From an uncultured Clostridium sp. (GTDB lineage Bacteria > Bacillota > Clostridia > Lachnospirales > Lachnospiraceae): a stretch of DNA of 6,780 nt. Below the pieces are notes generated by a model. That model was not told where the DNA came from, ran no database searches, and saw only the letters and a list, made by a program, of their open reading frames with translations. Of this stretch, positions 3,227 through 6,780 are shown piece after piece; positions within the stretch are counted from its first letter, which is position 1, and each line of letters opens with the position of its first letter. Position numbers and translations under genes: made by a program. The DNA lies in contig CATWBR010000247.1 of the NCBI GenBank assembly GCA_958349075.1, positions 1-6,780 on the forward strand, read 5' to 3'.

Positions 3227-6007
3227 CTATATGACCCATCGCTGTAAAGTCTCGATCAGTCTTCCGACATCAATTGGTTTTGCGATGTGATCGTTCATTC
3301 CGGCGCTGTGGGCCTTACCGATATCGGATGCGAAGGCATTGGCCGTCAGGGCGAGAATAGGAATGGTACGCGCATCGTCGCGTTCCAACGACCTGATTTT
3401 CCTGGCCGCTTTATATCCATCCATCACCGGCATTTGAATATCCATCAGAATACCGGAATACTCTCCGGGAGCGGATGACTCGAATTTATTTGCTGCGATC
3501 AAACCGTTTTCCGCTGTTTCGACCAAAAGGCCATGCATATTAAGCAGTTCGACTGCGATTTCGCGGTTAAGCTCGTTATCCTCTGCCAGCAGAAGCTTTT
3601 TCCCATTTAAAGCGGCATCCGGCCTTTTATGCGGACCGTGCGGGGCGTCAGAACGGTTGTTACGGCAAAACCTGCGGAAAGTATATACCATTTTCGATTT
3701 GAAAAGCGGTTTTGTAATAAAAGCATCGGCGCCTGCAAGCCGGAATTTGTCCTCTATTTCAGAAAAGTCATATGCAGAAATTATGATGATGGGCGTGTCC
3801 GCGCCCACCTTCTTCCGGAGCAGCTTCAACGTTTCCAGGCCGTCCATATCGGGCATGAGCCAGTCAAGGATTACGGCAAAAAAATCATCCGCTGCATCAT
3901 GGGCCGCTACAACGCAGTCGACGGCCTCCCTGCCGGACAGTACCCAGCGGCATTTCATTCCCAGTTCGTTCAAAAGCTCAGAAGCACTTTCACATATAAC
4001 GGGATCATCGTCCACGACCAGTACGGGAAGTCCGGACAGTTCAGATTCATCTGTTCCAGGTTCTTCACAGAGTTCAAAGGCAACGGCAACAATAAACTGG
4101 CTGCCTTTATCAGGAACGCTCTTCACTTCAATTGTGCCGTTCATCATGCGCACGATGTTTTGTGTGATGGCCATGCCTAGTCCGGTGCCCTGTATATTAT
4201 GAATCCTGGCATCGTCCGCCCGGGAGAATGGCTCGAACAGATGCGCCATGAAGTTTTCATCCATACCGATTCCAGAGTCGGTTACTATAAAAGAGTACTG
4301 TCCCTTACCCTTTGCAAAAGACGGGGTTTCCTGGATCCGCAGTCCAATGGTTCCTCCATCGGAGGTATATTTAATGGCGTTGGAGAGCAGATTTACGAGA
4401 ATCTGCTGCAGCCGTCCTCCATCCGTTATCACGCGTTCGTGCCGGACACGGTCGGCGTCAACCTGGAGTGCCTGATGTTTTTCCGCTGCTAAAGGCCGGA
4501 ACACATCCATCACATTTTCGACAATCTCCGGAAGCGAAACTTCTTCTGAAACCAAATCAATCTTACCGCTTTCAATTTTGGACATGTCCAGAACCTCATT
4601 GACGAGATTCAACAAATGCCGGCTGGCGGTATTGATTTTTCCCAGACAGTCCTGCATCTTTTCAGGGGAATGCAGGTTTGACTGCGCAATGAGTGACATA
4701 CCGATGATGGCGTTCATAGGAGTGCGGATATCGTGGGACATGGAGGAGAGAAAGTTGGTTTTGGCATCATTGGCAATCTGGGCTGTTTTACAGGCATCTT
4801 CCAGCACCTGTCTCTGCTTTGCCTGTTCCATCCGCTCTTTTGTTACGTCAAGGCCGGCGCTGTAAAAGGAGGGAATCCCATCCCAACTGTCCTCCGCGCT
4901 GACAAAACTGAACGTCAGCGCCAGAATTTTTTGTTTTCCATTGTGTGTGACAATACGTCCTTCAACTGCGGTAGGTTTGCCTGTTATTCTTGACTGCTCC
5001 ATAATATCGGTTGCATGGGCAATGTCATCCGGATGCACATAAGTGCATTGGGAATGCAGACACTGTTCAAACTGTTCCTTTGTATAGCCAATCAGTTCCA
5101 GGAAGCCGCCGCCGTACCAGAGAACGGTTCTCATATCCCTGGCGTCCACACGTGCAAAACCGCCGTGAACGCTGTTAATCAGCGCATCGCGCTCCTGATC
5201 CTTTTTTGCCAGTTTGTATTCTGTGCTGAAGGTATCATGTGACATTTCAAGCCGTGCACGGTGCCCTTCCCAATTAATTTCCAGGTTCTTGATTATGAAG
5301 TTCCGTTCAAGGACAGGGTTATAGAATTCCCACTTGTAAAATTCTTCTTTGCAGAGTTTGCCATTGGTGCAGAAAGAGCAGGGGGAGGTCTTCCCCTGAA
5401 TCACTTCATAGCACTTACGGCCAATTACGCTGGAAGCAGGTTTTCCCAGAACGGTGCAGGAGGCCGGATTCAGGTATAAAAGCTCATAAGTATCCATGTC
5501 ACTGATATAAACATTGCCTTCATAAGTATCCAGTACCGATCGGAAGCTCTGGCGCAGTTGTTTGCTCAGCCGTATATCCTCATTTTCCGCCGGTTCAGTG
5601 ATACCGGCAAACTCCGCCTGTAACAGTTGTTCTCCTGTTCCGGGATCTGAGGTGATTGCACCAAAAAAGCGCGCCCAGGTAAAATCACCTGACTGCAGGG
5701 GTAAACGGACCGTTAAATCAATTGTTGAACCGTCCCTGATTGCAGCCTGCATCACTTCCTGACGGAGCGCCTTAAAATCATCGGGTAACTGTACATAATA
5801 CTGACGGAGACTGCAAAACAGGTTATAAAACTCTTCCATTGTATACCCTGTCAGTTGAAAAAAACTGGAATTCCCCCACAAAAGGGTCAACGGTTCATCC
5901 AACCTGCAGCAGACTACGCCGGCTCTTATTAAATCCATTCCTGGAGGGCACTTCTGCCAACCGCTGTTAGCAGGAATCTCCGCGTTTTTTCTCTCTTTTT
6001 CATCCAT
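3227..6007 (-). CDS. Hybrid sensor histidine kinase, PAS-PAS-PAS-HisKA-HATPase-REC-REC
   Basis: A 926-residue protein without signal peptide or membrane helix, so a cytosolic sensor. Order: PAS 1 (about 28-137), PAS 2 (about 150-260) with cysteines C199, C210, C213 and C219, PAS 3 (about 275-390), linker helix, HisKA with H425 in SMSHDIRTPMNAIIGM, and HATPase_c with N539-x3-N543 (NLLSNAIKYT), DSGIGM (577-582), FEPFSR (591-596) and GTGLGM (607-612). Receiver 1 (about 660-780) has D666/D667, phosphoacceptor D715, S744 and K766; receiver 2 (about 803-925) has E809/D810, D856, T888 and K910. All key residues are present, so it should autophosphorylate on H425 and pass phosphate to D715 and/or D856. 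No Hpt or DNA-binding output is fused and no separate response regulator lies nearby. ATG at 6007 is preceded by GGGTG at a spacing of eight. It has its own promoter and terminator. The signal is unknown. Confidence 0.95.
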   Translation of the reverse strand: MDEKERKNAEIPANSGWQKCPPGMDLIRAGVVCCRLDEPLTLLWGNSSFFQLTGYTMEEFYNLFCSLRQYYVQLPDDFKALRQEVMQAAIRDGSTIDLTVRLPLQSGDFTWARFFGAITSDPGTGEQLLQAEFAGITEPAENEDIRLSKQLRQSFRSVLDTYEGNVYISDMDTYELLYLNPASCTVLGKPASSVIGRKCYEVIQGKTSPCSFCTNGKLCKEEFYKWEFYNPVLERNFIIKNLEINWEGHRARLEMSHDTFSTEYKLAKKDQERDALINSVHGGFARVDARDMRTVLWYGGGFLELIGYTKEQFEQCLHSQCTYVHPDDIAHATDIMEQSRITGKPTAVEGRIVTHNGKQKILALTFSFVSAEDSWDGIPSFYSAGLDVTKERMEQAKQRQVLEDACKTAQIANDAKTNFLSSMSHDIRTPMNAIIGMSLIAQSNLHSPEKMQDCLGKINTASRHLLNLVNEVLDMSKIESGKIDLVSEEVSLPEIVENVMDVFRPLAAEKHQALQVDADRVRHERVITDGGRLQQILVNLLSNAIKYTSDGGTIGLRIQETPSFAKGKGQYSFIVTDSGIGMDENFMAHLFEPFSRADDARIHNIQGTGLGMAITQNIVRMMNGTIEVKSVPDKGSQFIVAVAFELCEEPGTDESELSGLPVLVVDDDPVICESASELLNELGMKCRWVLSGREAVDCVVAAHDAADDFFAVILDWLMPDMDGLETLKLLRKKVGADTPIIIISAYDFSEIEDKFRLAGADAFITKPLFKSKMVYTFRRFCRNNRSDAPHGPHKRPDAALNGKKLLLAEDNELNREIAVELLNMHGLLVETAENGLIAANKFESSAPGEYSGILMDIQMPVMDGYKAARKIRSLERDDARTIPILALTANAFASDIGKAHSAGMNDHIAKPIDVGRLIETLQRWVI

Positions 6008-6015
6008 ATCTCAGT

Positions 6016-6020
6016 CACCC
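6016..6020 (-). promoter_or_regulatory. Ribosome binding site of the hybrid kinase gene
   Basis: GGGTG on the minus strand, eight bases before the ATG at 6007. It is weaker than the other sites in the window, which may keep kinase levels low. Confidence 0.5.
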
Positions 6021-6078
6021 GTCTTTATCAATCGTAAATTTCTCTTTGCTCATATACAAAATAATTGGAAACAGCTTT

Positions 6079-6107
6079 AGTATAGCAAAGGAACTTGAAA
6101 ATATCAA
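6079..6107 (-). promoter_or_regulatory. Strong sigma-A promoter of the hybrid kinase gene
   Basis: On the minus strand TTGATA (6107-6102), exactly 17 bases, then TATACT (6084-6079), with TGC directly before the -10 giving an extended -10. Both hexamers differ from consensus by one base. Transcription would start near 6072 and leave a leader of about 65 bases. Confidence 0.75.
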
Positions 6108-6739
6108 CAGAAAACAGACAAGATCGGATAGTGATACAGAGGATTGCTGCCAGGCCGACAGATTACACATCTGCCACGGGGGCCCTCATACCAGAAGATG
6201 GAAAACTTATCCAGTAGAACTTAAAAAGGAAATGGATTAAAATAACAGGAACAAAGCCCATACTGATGCCATAACTGCATAGCAAAGACTGTTGTTCAGG
6301 AAAACATCAACCCTATAAATTCTCTGCATCCGGGGAGACGGTGAATCAGCCGTATCCGGAAATAAAAATTAAGAGAACGTTTGCGTTGAACACGGAATGG
6401 AAAATTGGATAAAAAATTTCCTGAATCATCGGGACAGATATAAAAACCAATTCCCGCCAACCCGTAAATATGAATTTCATCAACTTTCCCAGGAATTATA
6501 TTTCGACATAAAAATGACACATCTGAACCGGAAGCCAATACATCCCGACCTGAAAATAATACCCTTTAACCTGAAAACAGAGCATATATACCCTGCAGAA
6601 CCTCAAAGAATATAAGGAATTACCGGTACACGCACAGTTTAAAGGTACCGCCTCTGTCCGACCGGCAGTGTATACAACATGAGTCCCCATACCTTATCCC
6701 AAGCGGCTTCCCGTTTGTCTAATCCGGTTCCCTCCCTCG
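6108..6739. other. Long stretch without a supported gene, upstream of the kinase promoter
   Basis: I see no coding region I can defend here. Open frames of 64-80 codons exist on both strands, but none has a ribosome site or a recognisable domain, and several start at TTG. The plus strand is A-rich and purine-rich. Visible small items are an imperfect palindrome at 6338-6353 (ACGG-TGA...TCA-CCGT with one extra G), the repeat ACCTGAAAA at 6548 and 6569, and an inverted repeat CGGTAC (6624-6629)/GTACCG (6645-6650). It could be a long regulatory region, a decayed gene or an unrecognised RNA. Confidence 0.4.
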
Positions 6740-6765
6740 AAGGCTCACAAATCAGAGCTTTTTTT
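6740..6765 (+). terminator. Candidate intrinsic terminator on the plus strand, no parent gene seen
   Basis: AAGGCTC (6740-6746) pairs with GAGCTTT (6755-6761) through seven pairs including one G-U, around an eight-base loop, and the T-run continues to 6765 (seven T in total). The form is right for an intrinsic terminator, but no plus-strand gene ends before it, so it may end an unannotated RNA or be chance. Confidence 0.35.
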
Positions 6766-6780
6766 CCCGTACCATGAATG

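Noticed and set aside
3629..4202. Two overlapping plus-strand open frames of 183 and 181 codons opposite the kinase
   Set aside because: They lie wholly antisense to the HATPase/receiver part of a clearly conserved kinase, have no ribosome site and show no recognisable domain.
6046..6240. Plus-strand open frame of 64 codons
   Set aside because: Starts at TTG inside the leader and promoter region of the divergent kinase gene, with no ribosome site or known domain.
6296..6538. Minus-strand open frame of 80 codons
   Set aside because: TTG start, no ribosome site, no family resemblance; an overlapping plus-strand frame (6397-6615) is equally unsupported. A decayed gene cannot be excluded.
6641..6660. 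AAAGGTACCGCC resembling part of a T-box motif
   Set aside because: The full AGGGTGGnACCGCG core is absent, and no specifier stem or aminoacyl-tRNA-related gene was seen.

Overview
The window looks like chromosomal DNA from a gut-type Clostridia, most likely a Lachnospiraceae relative. This is inferred from AAGGAGG-type ribosome binding sites, near-consensus sigma-A promoters, and protein types common there: a MATE transporter with a DUF2316 partner, a long two-headed GntR regulator, and a soluble multi-PAS hybrid kinase with a SHDIRTPMNAIIGM phosphoacceptor box. No rRNA, tRNA, CRISPR array, insertion sequence or phage gene was seen.

Left third, plus strand (1-1434). The window opens inside the last transmembrane part of a MATE-family efflux transporter. 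Five bases after its stop comes a small DUF2316 protein, probably co-transcribed. A hairpin (479-516) and then a strong promoter (TTGACT-17-TAGAAT) begin a second unit holding a YciI-like protein and a VOC (glyoxalase/bleomycin-resistance fold) protein that starts at TTG. A perfect 14-bp palindrome lies between this promoter and the yciI-like ribosome binding site and could be an operator.

Middle (1535-3226), minus strand. A 479-residue GntR-family regulator carries two winged-helix domains, each followed by a helical region. The protein reads as a tandem duplication of an ordinary ~235-residue GntR regulator. It has its own extended -10 promoter and is convergent with the VOC gene.

Right half (3227-6007), minus strand. 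A 926-residue cytosolic hybrid histidine kinase has the order PAS-PAS-PAS-HisKA-HATPase-REC-REC. All catalytic boxes and both receiver aspartates are intact, and the middle PAS domain has a four-cysteine cluster. It has a very good promoter (TTGATA-17-TATACT, extended -10) and a hairpin terminator before the GntR gene.

The last ~770 bases (6008-6780) contain the kinase promoter and a possible plus-strand terminator, but no gene I can support. Two signalling/regulatory genes thus sit beside an exporter unit and a small two-gene stress or detoxification-like unit. A functional link between them is plausible from position only. Nothing here amounts to a clearly new multi-gene system; the duplicated GntR architecture and the Cys-cluster PAS domain are the most unusual items.
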